A stretch of DNA of 64,000 nt, from assembly GCF_900095135.1 (NCBI RefSeq), contig NZ_LT605205.1:2604001-2668000 (forward strand), in the 5' to 3' direction. Below the pieces are notes generated by a model. The model searched no databases. It was not told where the DNA came from and worked only from the letters and a program-made list of their open reading frames with translations. This stretch comes from Proteiniphilum saccharofermentans. GTDB taxonomy: Bacteria > Bacteroidota > Bacteroidia > Bacteroidales > Dysgonomonadaceae. Below are positions 43,877-52,614 of the stretch, piece by piece; position 1 is the first letter of the stretch; the number at the start of each line of letters is the position of its first letter. The translations under genes and the position numbers were made by a program.

Positions 43877-45101
43877 TCCGGGTTACCGTCTTCTTCCAGT
43901 TCTTCCAGATACACATCCGCAACCGCCGGCGGAACCACCTGTCCATTTCGTGGAGTTTGCTTTTCATGTCAGCCAACTTGAAGTATTCAAGCCAACCCAT
44001 GATATAATGGCGCAGCGATTCCTTGCGCCGCGCGTACCCCATGCCATTGCTCCGTCCCGTCAGCTCTTTCAGTTTAGCCTTAAACTTGTCGAGACTTTTG
44101 GGGTGGACTGACAGACGGTATTCGCCACTGTGGATATAGAAACTATATCCGAGGAACTTCATTCCCCTTATATGGCCGGCTTTCGTCTTCTCACGGTTGA
44201 CCCGCAAGTAAAGCTCTTCTTCTATGAAACGGATGATGCTGTCCCGTGTCCTTTCAGCCGCCCGTCTACTCCTGCAGAAAATCATGCAATCATCCGCATA
44301 GCGTACGAACGGGTGTCCGCGCCTTTCCAGCTCCCTGTCCAGACCGTCGAGCATAATGTTGCCCAACAGCGGACTTAACGGACCACCCTGCGGTACGCCG
44401 GCATGGCTCTCCTCGAAGCGCTCTCCTATACGTACGCCTGCAACAAGATACTTGTGGATAAGGGAAATGACCCTGCCATCACGTATCTTGTGCGACAGTA
44501 CCTCTATCAGACGGCTGTGGTTGACCGTGTCGAAGAATTTCTCAAGGTCAAGGTCAACGGCATACTTGTAGCCCGAGTTGATGTGGAATTGCGCTTTCCG
44601 CAGGGCATCATGGCAACCGCGTCCGGGGCGGAAGCCGTAACTGGTTTCGCTGAACTCTGCCTCGTAAAGCGGTGAAAGGATTTGAGGTATAGCCTGTTGA
44701 ACCAGACGGTCGACAACCGTCGGGATACCCAGAGGACGGGTTTGTCCATTCCCTTTCGGTATTTCAACACGGCGAACCGGGCAGGGACGGTATGTCCCCT
44801 CCAATAAACTGTTCAACAGGGACTCCTTGTGGCGGTGCAGCCAAGGGAGAAGTTCCCCCGTCTGCATCCTGTCGATTCCTCCACTCCCCCTGTTAGACAT
44901 TACCTGTTTATAGGCTCTGTCAAGGTTCGGGGGGGAAACGATCCGTTCCATAAGGTCATCCCCGCCAAAGCGTACTTCAATGAGGTTGTTTTCGGTTATC
45001 CCCATGAAAGTCTGCACTCCCGCATAGCTTTCGGATGCCGTCCTATCCTTCAGCGGGCAGTTATCACTCTGCGTTGATGTTTTCTGCATTCTTCCCTTCA
45101 T
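43860..45101 (-). CDS. ltrA: Group II intron reverse transcriptase/maturase, frameshifted near the C-terminus
   Basis: A 413-residue open frame. It contains RT blocks RRVEIPKGNGQTRPLGIP, FSETSYGFRPGRGCHDAL, YAVDLDLEKFFDTVNH, GVPQGGPLSPLLGNIML and the catalytic PFVRYADDCMIFC, then the maturase X region (KFLGYSFYIHSGEYRLSV onward). There is no HNH endonuclease domain, as expected for class C. The frame stops at TRTQESC, but the expected C-terminus (about 59 more residues) continues in another frame down to 43697. The protein made would lack the end of the X/DNA-binding region and is probably impaired. It could also be a sequencing error. Confidence 0.88.
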   Translation of the reverse strand: MKGRMQKTSTQSDNCPLKDRTASESYAGVQTFMGITENNLIEVRFGGDDLMERIVSPPNLDRAYKQVMSNRGSGGIDRMQTGELLPWLHRHKESLLNSLLEGTYRPCPVRRVEIPKGNGQTRPLGIPTVVDRLVQQAIPQILSPLYEAEFSETSYGFRPGRGCHDALRKAQFHINSGYKYAVDLDLEKFFDTVNHSRLIEVLSHKIRDGRVISLIHKYLVAGVRIGERFEESHAGVPQGGPLSPLLGNIMLDGLDRELERRGHPFVRYADDCMIFCRSRRAAERTRDSIIRFIEEELYLRVNREKTKAGHIRGMKFLGYSFYIHSGEYRLSVHPKSLDKFKAKLKELTGRSNGMGYARRKESLRHYIMGWLEYFKLADMKSKLHEMDRWFRRRLRMCIWKNWKKTVTRTQESC

Positions 45102-45559
45102 CGGGTAACGTTCATTTACTGCTCATTTACATAAGGTTCAGCCCTTCATACTTCGTAAGACTTCCCGCTGTACCATCTTCAATCCGGGGCGGGCTTGTAT
45201 CCGTACTACTATGGCTTCGGCTGACTTCTCACGGCAAGCTTTACTCCGTGCTTCCGAAAAAACATCCACACGTCCGTGAGACCTCCCGTGGTAAGACTAT
45301 CAAACTTTCATCCCGTGTATCCGCACCATTTACTCTGCCACATCCGGGTAGCTTTTGGATTTCGTTTTGCTTTGCAAACTCGTCCTGTGGCTTGAGCCTT
45401 GTATGATGTTCGTGTTCCTCGGATCGGGACTTTGCCGCCGGCTTCCTTCAGATTCCACCTCGCAGTGGACACCCTTGCCTTGAGCTAACGGTTGGTCGCT
45501 ACCTACCCCCGTAGTGGACTTGCACCACCAAGTTTGTAATCATGCACGGCACACAAAGG

Positions 45560-45586
45560 AAAACCGCTCCACGGGGGAACGGCTTT
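45560..45586 (-). terminator. Terminator of the PadR-PspC operon and intron target
   Basis: On the minus strand AAGCCGTTCC pairs with GGAGCGGTTT (two G-U pairs) across loop CCCGT, then TTTTCCTTT. It is 41 bases beyond the PspC-protein stop, and the intron begins six bases after it. Confidence 0.85.
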
Positions 45587-45626
45587 CGATTCACAATGAA
45601 AAGTCAAGTATGATAAAAAAAGAAAT

Positions 45627-47633
45627 TTATATTGAATCTGTAGTAAGTGTCATGTAAACACCACCCTCTTCCGACACATCTACCGGTACATAATTGGTAT
45701 TACGCGAATAATTCCGGATTCTCTTGCGTACGACTGCCGGCGGCCTGTTATCTTTGTAATCCCGCAATGCTTCGCTCATCTCCACTGTTTTCCCTACGGG
45801 TACGGATATCTCTACGGTAATACTCTGGTTCCTGAAGCCCTGCTCCACCGGCACTGAAAAAAATTCCGGAAGCAACAACAGGGAGTCTTTCTGCTCAATT
45901 TCATACGAGAACTGTGCTATATCCGCCTTGGCTGAACGAAGATCTCTACCATATATAGCTGATATGACCCGTACATGAAACAGCGAATCATTACTTTTGC
46001 CTATCTGCAGGTTGATATTATCGAAAAGGAGCGAATCCTCGTTGATCGTGGTATAGGGCAGCTCGTCGAATTCGTGATTGATTCCGAAATCAACCCCATA
46101 CAACGTCCTGAACGTCCTGAGTTCAGCATAATCTTCGGGATAGGGCTGCATCTCCACATACATCTTACCAGAGGTGACCGGTGCAATGGAAACGGTCCTT
46201 TCACTGGAACTTTCCACGCTGAACTTGTCGGCTATCCGTGCACTCAGTATACCGGTCAATGCAAGACCGGTAATCCAAAGCAGAGAGGCGACAATACCGA
46301 TAGCCGGTCGCGATTTGGCCTTCATAGCACGGCGTATGATCCATACAACAACCGCCGTGACGGGAACAAGGAAGATCAGACCCAGCGAAGTAAAGAGCAG
46401 ATTGGTCTCATAACCGGGGTCGATAAACAATGATTTCAACGGCAACAGATGCGTGCCGGTCACCAACAATCCGATAAAAATACCGACCAATATCAATAAA
46501 AAGATACCGACAAAAGAGAAAAAGATGATCTTCAACAAAACGACCAACGCATTCAGGCACCCAGACCGCCGGGGCTGGGATGGCATTTCCGTACGACGCT
46601 CCGTAACAGGTGGTACAGGAGGCATCTCCTCCACACCGGTTATCCCATTCTCTTCCGTTTTAACAGCCGAGTCGGCAGCATAGTAAGCCTCTTTTCTTTC
46701 TCCTGCAGGATGGAAATTTCCTTCACCGGAGGTGCGGCTTCTTGAACTCGCTACATTGTCACTCACCTTTTCGCGGATAGAACGGATATAGTCTTCTTCA
46801 CCCATCATTTCCAACTTCTGCTTTACGGTCTTTGCCACCGGAATGATCGCCCAAAGGACAACATAAATGACTATCATGCTCGAGTTGATATTCCAGTTAA
46901 ACCCCACGTGATCGAAAATCTTGTTCAACGGGAAAACGGAGATCATCCCGATCATATTCAGCATGAGCGGTAACAGGAACAAGACACGGGGTATCCAGGA
47001 GTCAATCCGGAAATAGGCTGCGATACCGCCACATACCCCACCGATAAAACGGTCATTGGGATTGCGGTAAAGGCGCTTGGAAACATTCGACTCCAGCATT
47101 TTCGGCTTCAACACGATCCATAATACAATATATACCCAAAAAAGAAACCCGAAGAACAGCACAAAGAGAAGCCTTATCCACACGGGGTCGGTTTTAAGAT
47201 AATGTGCCAATCCGCTACAAACACCACCTATAATCTGGTCACCGGAATTCCTGTGCAGACTCTGGCGTTCACTATCCGAAGGCCATGGCTCACTTTTGGA
47301 CGCACCCGAAGCTCCCGTTTCCGATTGAGATGATTGAGATTCCTGTCCGGCACCTGCTGTCTCTTCGTAATCGGAATCAAAATCCTGCGGCCTGCCAATG
47401 CTGTCAATAACCGCTTTCACATCTTCATCGGTAATACAATTGATGCCATGCTTCAACCGATTGCCAAACAGTTCAGCGATACGACATTCAATATCGTTCA
47501 CAATCTCGTCGCCACCCTCTTCCCGCGAAAAATAGGTTTTGAGACTGCCGATATACTGCTTCAACAATTCATAAGCAGTTTCCTCTATGGCAATCACCTG
47601 ACCCTGAAAATTAATGTTGATTACTTTCTTCAT
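45627..47633 (-). CDS. PspC-domain envelope-stress membrane protein
   Basis: About 668 residues. The N-terminal 90 residues form a soluble domain (MKKVININFQGQVIAIEETAYELLKQYIGSL). Two PspC domains follow, with SLHRNSGDQIIGGVCSGLAHYLKTDP and RNPNDRFIGGVCGGIAAYFRIDS, each followed by membrane helices. Further helices lie at about 395-500, and there is a large C-terminal extracytoplasmic part (about 510-668) of beta type. PspC proteins work with phage-shock or envelope-stress responses. The frame is open to 47735, but the ATG at 47633 gives the conserved start and lies seven bases after the PadR stop. Regulation by the adjacent PadR repressor is expected. Confidence 0.86.
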   Translation of the reverse strand: MKKVININFQGQVIAIEETAYELLKQYIGSLKTYFSREEGGDEIVNDIECRIAELFGNRLKHGINCITDEDVKAVIDSIGRPQDFDSDYEETAGAGQESQSSQSETGASGASKSEPWPSDSERQSLHRNSGDQIIGGVCSGLAHYLKTDPVWIRLLFVLFFGFLFWVYIVLWIVLKPKMLESNVSKRLYRNPNDRFIGGVCGGIAAYFRIDSWIPRVLFLLPLMLNMIGMISVFPLNKIFDHVGFNWNINSSMIVIYVVLWAIIPVAKTVKQKLEMMGEEDYIRSIREKVSDNVASSRSRTSGEGNFHPAGERKEAYYAADSAVKTEENGITGVEEMPPVPPVTERRTEMPSQPRRSGCLNALVVLLKIIFFSFVGIFLLILVGIFIGLLVTGTHLLPLKSLFIDPGYETNLLFTSLGLIFLVPVTAVVVWIIRRAMKAKSRPAIGIVASLLWITGLALTGILSARIADKFSVESSSERTVSIAPVTSGKMYVEMQPYPEDYAELRTFRTLYGVDFGINHEFDELPYTTINEDSLLFDNINLQIGKSNDSLFHVRVISAIYGRDLRSAKADIAQFSYEIEQKDSLLLLPEFFSVPVEQGFRNQSITVEISVPVGKTVEMSEALRDYKDNRPPAVVRKRIRNYSRNTNYVPVDVSEEGGVYMTLTTDSI

Positions 47634-47640
47634 ATGGATT

Positions 47641-47997
47641 CTATTCTGATTGATTTTTATCTGACCTGTCCTCCTTTTGCGTGAGGGTATCAACTCCTGT
47701 CGCCAACTCATTCCATGTAGCCTGCAAGAGAACATAAAATTCGTCTCCTTTTTCCGTCAGACGGAAATATTTTCGTGGAGGCCCCGAAGTACTTTCTACC
47801 CACTGGTAAGTGAGTATGCCCGCATTTTTCAAGCGATTAAGCAGAGGGTAAAGGGTTCCCTCCAAAAGTTGCAACCCGGCATTCTTCATCTCGTCGATAA
47901 TATCGCCGGGATAGGCCTCGCTCCTTCTGATGATGGAAAGAATACAATATTCCAGTACTCCTTTTCGCATCTGGCTTTGCGTATTTTCAATATTCAT
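47641..47997 (-). CDS. PadR-family transcriptional repressor
   Basis: A 118-residue winged-helix regulator: QMRKGVLEYCILSII, EAYPGDIIDEMKNAGLQLLEGTLYPLLNRLKNAGIL (recognition helix), then SGPPRKYFRLTEKGDEFY (wing and linker to the dimerisation helix). The last part is short, as in the PadR-s2 type. The frame extends to 48030, but the ATG at 47997 is downstream of the promoter and gives the standard start. It is first gene of the operon with the PspC protein, and probably represses its own promoter through the inverted repeat at 48009-48053. Confidence 0.9.
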   Translation of the reverse strand: MNIENTQSQMRKGVLEYCILSIIRRSEAYPGDIIDEMKNAGLQLLEGTLYPLLNRLKNAGILTYQWVESTSGPPRKYFRLTEKGDEFYVLLQATWNELATGVDTLTQKEDRSDKNQSE

Positions 47998-48008
47998 CTC
48001 TGTATCAT

Positions 48009-48053
48009 TTTGTATTGCAAAGATACCCAAAGCAAGGTATTATGCAATACAAA
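48009..48053 (-). promoter_or_regulatory. padR-pspC promoter overlapped by an 11-bp inverted repeat operator
   Basis: On the minus strand the promoter is TTG (48045-48047), a 19-base gap, then TATCTTTG (48018-48025). A perfect inverted repeat, TTTGTATTGCA (48009-48019) and TGCAATACAAA (48043-48053), lies over the two promoter elements, one arm on each. This is the expected layout for a repressor site used by a dimeric winged-helix protein, most likely the PadR encoded just downstream. Confidence 0.8.
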
Positions 48054-48244
48054 GTACCAAATATTTGCTCATAATTAAATTTATTTAACAATAAAGAAGG
48101 TAAATGTCATGCAAATGAGGCTATTTCAAGTTCGATTCTTGTTACTTTTGCACTGTTTTCATCAAGCCAACCAGGCAATAAAACTGAAAACAACTGAATA
48201 TGGATAATTGATTGAATTCAATTAATTTTCAATTATCACTACTT

Positions 48245-48282
48245 CCCGATGAATCGGGACAAGTAGTCCCGACTTGTCGGGA
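48245..48282. repeat. Palindromic repeat CCCGAT/ATCGGG and TCCCGAC/GTCGGGA
   Basis: Two nested or adjacent hairpins built on the same CCCGA/TCGGG motif: CCCGAT-GA-ATCGGG, and TCCCGACTTGTCGGGA at 48267-48282. It lies in the 321-base spacer 47998-48318 between the divergent padR and coaBC genes, which otherwise has the padR promoter only. It is a short dispersed palindrome of unknown role. Confidence 0.7.
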
Positions 48283-48318
48283 TCAGTAGATCAACAAATC
48301 ATCAGATTCGAATAAATT

Positions 48319-49533
48319 ATGTCACTTCAGGGAAAACATATTGTATTAGGTATTACAGGCAGCATCGCAGCCTATAAATCGGCTATTCTCACCCGGCTGT
48401 TGATAAAAAAGGGAGCGGAAGTACAGGTTGTGATCACTCCGGCCGGCAAGGAATTTATTACGCCGGTGACGCTCTCCGCACTTTCGGGACGGCCGGTAAT
48501 TAGTGAATTTTTCGCTTCCGGTGACGGTACATGGCACAGCCATGTGGATCTGGGATTGTGGGCAGACGTGATGATTGTGGCACCGGCGACGGCTGCCACC
48601 ATCGGTAAGATGGCCAACGGGGTCGCGGACAATATGCTGATCACCACCTATCTTTCCATGAAAGCGCCTGTCTTTGTGGCGCCGGCAATGGATCTTGACA
48701 TGTACAGGCATATTTCCACCCGACGCAATATCGAAAAACTGAGAAGCGACGGAGTGCAGATCATCGAAGCAACCGAAGGGGAACTGGCCAGCCACCTTGA
48801 AGGGAAAGGAAGGATGGAAGAGCCGGAAAATATTGTGTCTGTTCTGGAACAGTTCTTCGCTGCCGGAAACAATCTTGACAAGAAGAAAATCATGGTCACT
48901 GCAGGGCCGACCTATGAACGGATCGATCCGGTACGTTTCATCGGTAATTTCTCTTCCGGGAAGATGGGATTCGCCCTGGCGGAAGAATGTGCTTCACGGG
49001 GTGCTGAGGTGATCCTGATCACAGGCCCCACCGCATTATCAGCTTCACATCCCAATATACTAAGGGTGAACGTGGAGTCGGCCGTCGAGATGTATGATGC
49101 CGCGCTAAAGATTTTCCCGCAAATGGATGCAGCCATCCTCTCGGCCGCAGTAGCCGATTACCGCCCGGAGCAGATGAGTGAGGAGAAAATAAAACGGTCA
49201 GGAAATGAGCACTTGTCACTCTCTCTTGTCCCCAATCCCGATATCGCGGCTTCGCTCGGAAAGATAAAAAAACCGGGGCAACTGACCGTCGGTTTTGCTC
49301 TGGAGACCAACAACGAAGAGTCGAATGCGATAAAAAAGATAAAAGAAAAAAACTTCGACTACATTGTACTCAATTCACTGAATGACCAGGGAGCAGGCTT
49401 CGGACACGATACGAACCAAGTGACGATCCTTTCCCGCAACGATGAAAAACGGTCGTTCGCGCTAAAATCAAAAAGTGACGTGGCAAAAGATATTATTGAT
49501 ACAGCTTTAAGACAGTTGACAGTTGACAGTTGA
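48319..49533 (+). CDS. coaBC: Bifunctional phosphopantothenoylcysteine decarboxylase/synthetase
   Basis: Coenzyme A synthesis from 4'-phosphopantothenate and cysteine, cytoplasmic. The CoaC flavoprotein half (about 1-180) has GKHIVLGITGSIAAYKSAIL, the active-site His region SHVDLGLWADVMIVAPATAATIGKMANGVADNML and PAMDLDMY. The CoaB half (about 190-404) has KIMVTAGPTYERIDPVRFIGNFSSGKMGFALAEECASRGAEV, AAVADYRPEQ with the catalytic Lys after it, and VGFALETNNE. The last codons and the stop lie inside a heptamer tandem repeat, so the final residues TVDS are encoded by the repeat. Confidence 0.95.
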   Translation: MSLQGKHIVLGITGSIAAYKSAILTRLLIKKGAEVQVVITPAGKEFITPVTLSALSGRPVISEFFASGDGTWHSHVDLGLWADVMIVAPATAATIGKMANGVADNMLITTYLSMKAPVFVAPAMDLDMYRHISTRRNIEKLRSDGVQIIEATEGELASHLEGKGRMEEPENIVSVLEQFFAAGNNLDKKKIMVTAGPTYERIDPVRFIGNFSSGKMGFALAEECASRGAEVILITGPTALSASHPNILRVNVESAVEMYDAALKIFPQMDAAILSAAVADYRPEQMSEEKIKRSGNEHLSLSLVPNPDIAASLGKIKKPGQLTVGFALETNNEESNAIKKIKEKNFDYIVLNSLNDQGAGFGHDTNQVTILSRNDEKRSFALKSKSDVAKDIIDTALRQLTVDS

Positions 49534-49573
49534 CAGTTGATAATTGATAATTGATAATTGACAGTTGACAATT
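49511..49573 (+). repeat. Heptamer tandem repeat spanning the coaBC stop codon
   Basis: Nine consecutive 7-bp units: GACAGTT four times, GATAATT three times, GACAGTT, GACAATT. The coaBC TGA is in the third to fourth unit. The rest of the spacer to 49726 is T-rich with imperfect TTAATTTTTCA phrases. Confidence 0.92.
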
Positions 49574-49726
49574 AATAGTTTCCAAATCCAACATCCGACA
49601 TCCCAAATCTAAAGTCTTGGTTCTGTCATCATTCTTAATTTTTTAATTCCTCATTTAATTCTTGGCTCTGATCTTCACTTTTAATTTTTCATTTTTAGTT
49701 CTTAATTTTTCACTCTTAACTATATA

Positions 49727-51421
49727 ATGCGACTATTCAAATTACAGCTGATACTCTTCCTGTTTTTTACAAGTATATCCCTATCCTATTCACAGCAGTA
49801 CAGAAATCCCGTCACCATCCCTCCCGCACTTAGCGGCAACTTCGGCGAATTAAGAAATAATCATTTCCATTCCGGTATCGATTTCAAGACACAACAGGTG
49901 GTCGACAAACCCATCATCGCCATCGAGGACGGATACGTCTCCCGCATCAGTGTCTCTCCCGGGGGCTATGGGTTGGCACTCTATGTAGACCATCCCTCTA
50001 CCGGCCATACCAGTGTATATGCGCATCTCAACAGCTTCTCCAGAGAGATCGCGGAATGGGTAAAGGAACAACAATACCGACAGGAGCGATTCAGTGTCAT
50101 CCTCTATCCGGAGCCGGGCATGTTGCCGGTAAAGAAAGGGGAACAAATTGCTTTGAGCGGCAACACCGGCAGTTCCGGCGGGCCTCACCTCCATTTTGAG
50201 ATACGCGATACCCACACGGAAGAGCCGTTGGACGCATTGGAATTTCTGGCTAAGATACCCGATACACGAAAACCGAACCTTCAGGGGATCACCTTTTATC
50301 CCATACTTGAAAAAGGGGTAGTCAACGGTAGCGGCAATCCTGTCAGACTTAATATCAGCAAAGATAAAGCGGGAAATCCGTCACCACTGGGAAGAAACAT
50401 TGAGGCCTGGGGACGTATCGGTGTGGGTGTAAAGGCATACGACCGGATGGACGGCCAAAACAATATCTACGGCGTAAAGCATATCCGTCTTTTCGTGGAT
50501 GACCGCCAAATATTCAACAGTACCATAAGCCGGTTCTCATTCGCGGATACACGTATGCTGAACACTTTCATCGACTTTGAAGATTGGAGAAAGCGACGGT
50601 CGTTCTTTATGAAATCATTTATTGAGCCGGGCAACACCCTTCCATTCTATGAAGCCGAAAATAACGGATATATCGATATTGACGAAGAGAGGCCATACCG
50701 ATTCCGGTATGAACTGGAAGATCATTACGGAAACAGGCTGACCTACAATTTCACCGTCGACGGAAAATCACAGTCTATCCCCCAAAGACCGGATTGTAAT
50801 AACTGGATGGCCTGGAACCTCTATAACTCTTATATGGAGATGGGGTTTCAATTGCAAATTCCAAAAGGAAACCTGTACAACGATTTTTGCTTTTCCCATT
50901 CCACAACCAGAAGTAGGAATCATTATTCCGATCTGCACCAAGTGAACAATAGCCCTGTTCCACTACATGACCGTGCAGATATGTGGATCGGCATGCACAC
51001 CGACACGTTACAAAACAAAAAAAATTACGGTATCGTAAGGATCAGCGACAACGGATCGGAGAGTTGGGTCGGGGGAGAGTATGTCCGTGGGGGTATTAAA
51101 ATCAGCATTCGCGAGTTGGGTGATCGGTACGCCATATCGGCCGATACTATCGCTCCCGTCATAACACCTATAGAACCAGCTATCTGGGTAAATCAAAAAC
51201 GCATCCGCATCCGGCTCAGGGATGACAAGAGCGGTATCGCATCATTCAGGGGAGAGATCAACGGCGAGTATGTATTGTTCACACACGACAGCAAATCATC
51301 GATCTATACTTACCGGTTTGATGACAGCCGGCTGACAAAAGGTCAACAGCAGGTATTGGTTTTTACTGTTGTTGACGGGGCAGGCAACCGAAGCGAGTAT
51401 ACCTACAACTTTTTTTATTAA
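49727..51421 (+). CDS. Secreted M23-family peptidoglycan metallopeptidase
   Basis: A 564-residue protein with a signal peptide (MRLFKLQLILFLFFTSISLSYSQ). An unusually early M23 domain (about 30-175) shows NNHFHSGIDFKT with the zinc-binding His and Asp, and SSGGPHLHFEIRD with the catalytic and third zinc His. GYVSRISVSPGGYGLALYVDHP is the usual beta core. The remaining 390 residues are beta-rich, ending GAGNRSEYTYNFFY, like immunoglobulin-type domains for wall or protein binding. It is expected to cut peptide bridges of peptidoglycan in the periplasm. It is convergent with pncB, the two stops being adjacent. Confidence 0.88.
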   Translation: MRLFKLQLILFLFFTSISLSYSQQYRNPVTIPPALSGNFGELRNNHFHSGIDFKTQQVVDKPIIAIEDGYVSRISVSPGGYGLALYVDHPSTGHTSVYAHLNSFSREIAEWVKEQQYRQERFSVILYPEPGMLPVKKGEQIALSGNTGSSGGPHLHFEIRDTHTEEPLDALEFLAKIPDTRKPNLQGITFYPILEKGVVNGSGNPVRLNISKDKAGNPSPLGRNIEAWGRIGVGVKAYDRMDGQNNIYGVKHIRLFVDDRQIFNSTISRFSFADTRMLNTFIDFEDWRKRRSFFMKSFIEPGNTLPFYEAENNGYIDIDEERPYRFRYELEDHYGNRLTYNFTVDGKSQSIPQRPDCNNWMAWNLYNSYMEMGFQLQIPKGNLYNDFCFSHSTTRSRNHYSDLHQVNNSPVPLHDRADMWIGMHTDTLQNKKNYGIVRISDNGSESWVGGEYVRGGIKISIRELGDRYAISADTIAPVITPIEPAIWVNQKRIRIRLRDDKSGIASFRGEINGEYVLFTHDSKSSIYTYRFDDSRLTKGQQQVLVFTVVDGAGNRSEYTYNFFY

Positions 51422-52594
51422 TTACAACCCCAGTACCGCCTGGGCAATCGCTATCTCCTGCTCGCTGCCGGTATGCTTACCTTCTACATCCGATAGTTTG
51501 ATGCACTCCTGCCACTCTTCACGGGGAGTCATCTTGCAGCGGAAAAGCTTCATCACGATATTCATTCCTTTGATATCGTTCCCTACATCGGCTGTCAGAT
51601 TTGTACCAATCCCAAAAGTGGCACCGATACGGTCGCCGCAATATTCTTTGATTTGAATAGCCTTGTCCACATTCAGGCTGTCGGAAAAAACCAGGTATTT
51701 AAGTTTAGGATTTACACGTAACTCCTCATACCTCCGGATCACCTTGTCGGTAAACAAGAACGGATCCCCGCTATCGTGACGCAGGCTGGTAAAGAGCGAC
51801 GCATGTTTTTTACTGAAGTTACGCAGAAAAACATCGGTGGTATAAGTATCGGTCAGCACAGTACCCAGATCGCCGTCGTAAACATTGATCCAATTCTCCA
51901 TCGACATATAATTGGCCATCTTGTAACCGTAGATCGACCCGTGGAACTGCACCCATTCGTGTGGATGTGTCCCTGACACGTTCAGGTTATGTTTAAATGC
52001 CATATAGACATTGCTCGTCCCATAGAGGCCGGTACCGGCATGTTGCTTCAACAGTCCGGTCACCCGGTCTTCCACATCGGCGCTGAACCGCCGCCGCATT
52101 CCGAAAAGGGAGACGGAAAGATTATGCTCCTGCATCTTCTTCGCTTTCTCCACAGTCACCTCTTCCATATATTTCAGGTCTGGATAACGGCCGGTCTCAC
52201 GGAAGTAGAGCTCGGAGACGGTCGCCAGGATAGGAGTTTCCCAAAGGGTGACGCGATAGAGAAGCCCAAGCGCTTTTATATGCAACTTGCTTCCCTCCAT
52301 GTCGATCTCCACCTCCGAGGGATCAAACCGGAATCCTTTCAGAAAATCAATATAGATTGGCGGCAGATAAGGCATTTGCTTCCTTACAAACGCCTCCTCC
52401 TCTTTGGTGAGTGCAAGGTTCGACATCTCCTCCAGTTCTTTTCTCAGGAGCCGGTCAAATCCTTCCGGATAGTCACCGTTACTCCGGTCTATAAATTCAA
52501 ACTCGCCGTAAGCTCTTGGAAAGAGCTTCGAATAGGCATAACCGGTAGTAAACTTATAAAGGTCGGTATCGAGGATACTTTTGATAACAGCCAT
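51422..52594 (-). CDS. pncB: Nicotinate phosphoribosyltransferase
   Basis: First step of NAD salvage from nicotinic acid, using PRPP and ATP in the cytoplasm. The 390-residue protein has LDTDLYKFTTGYAYSKLFP, FRFDPSEVEI, FGMRRRFSADVEDRV, the phosphorylated-His region GTSNVYMAFKHNLNVSGTHPHEWVQFHG, LRHDSGDPF and IGATFGIGTNLTADVG. This matches the E. coli PncB type. Hairpin element C is directly upstream of its start, between it and the transporter gene. Confidence 0.94.
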   Translation of the reverse strand: MAVIKSILDTDLYKFTTGYAYSKLFPRAYGEFEFIDRSNGDYPEGFDRLLRKELEEMSNLALTKEEEAFVRKQMPYLPPIYIDFLKGFRFDPSEVEIDMEGSKLHIKALGLLYRVTLWETPILATVSELYFRETGRYPDLKYMEEVTVEKAKKMQEHNLSVSLFGMRRRFSADVEDRVTGLLKQHAGTGLYGTSNVYMAFKHNLNVSGTHPHEWVQFHGSIYGYKMANYMSMENWINVYDGDLGTVLTDTYTTDVFLRNFSKKHASLFTSLRHDSGDPFLFTDKVIRRYEELRVNPKLKYLVFSDSLNVDKAIQIKEYCGDRIGATFGIGTNLTADVGNDIKGMNIVMKLFRCKMTPREEWQECIKLSDVEGKHTGSEQEIAIAQAVLGL

Positions 52595-52614
52595 ATCTTT
52601 TACTTATTTATTTT

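Larger units (their letters stand above)
43601..45554 (-). mobile_element. Group II intron, IIC-like, inserted behind a terminator
   Basis: The 5' end is GTGTGCCGTGCATG at 45554, directly after the T-tract of a rho-independent terminator, which is the known target preference of class C introns. Structured intron RNA fills 45102-45554 (for example GGTGGTGCAAGTCCACTACG). The maturase ORF is in domain IV. Domain V is visible at 43657-43689 as a 33-34 base hairpin (ACCGCCGCCTACGG / CCGTATGGGCTGGTGGT). A domain VI-like stem lies at 43603-43648. The 3' end near 43601 is approximate. Confidence 0.85.

Noticed and set aside
44356-44571. Open frames opposite the intron maturase
   Set aside because: They mirror the RT coding sequence; Arg/Ser-rich composition is typical of antisense translation.
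49511-49573. Regular repeat array that could be taken as a CRISPR
   Set aside because: Units are 7 bases with no spacers, and no cas genes are in the window.
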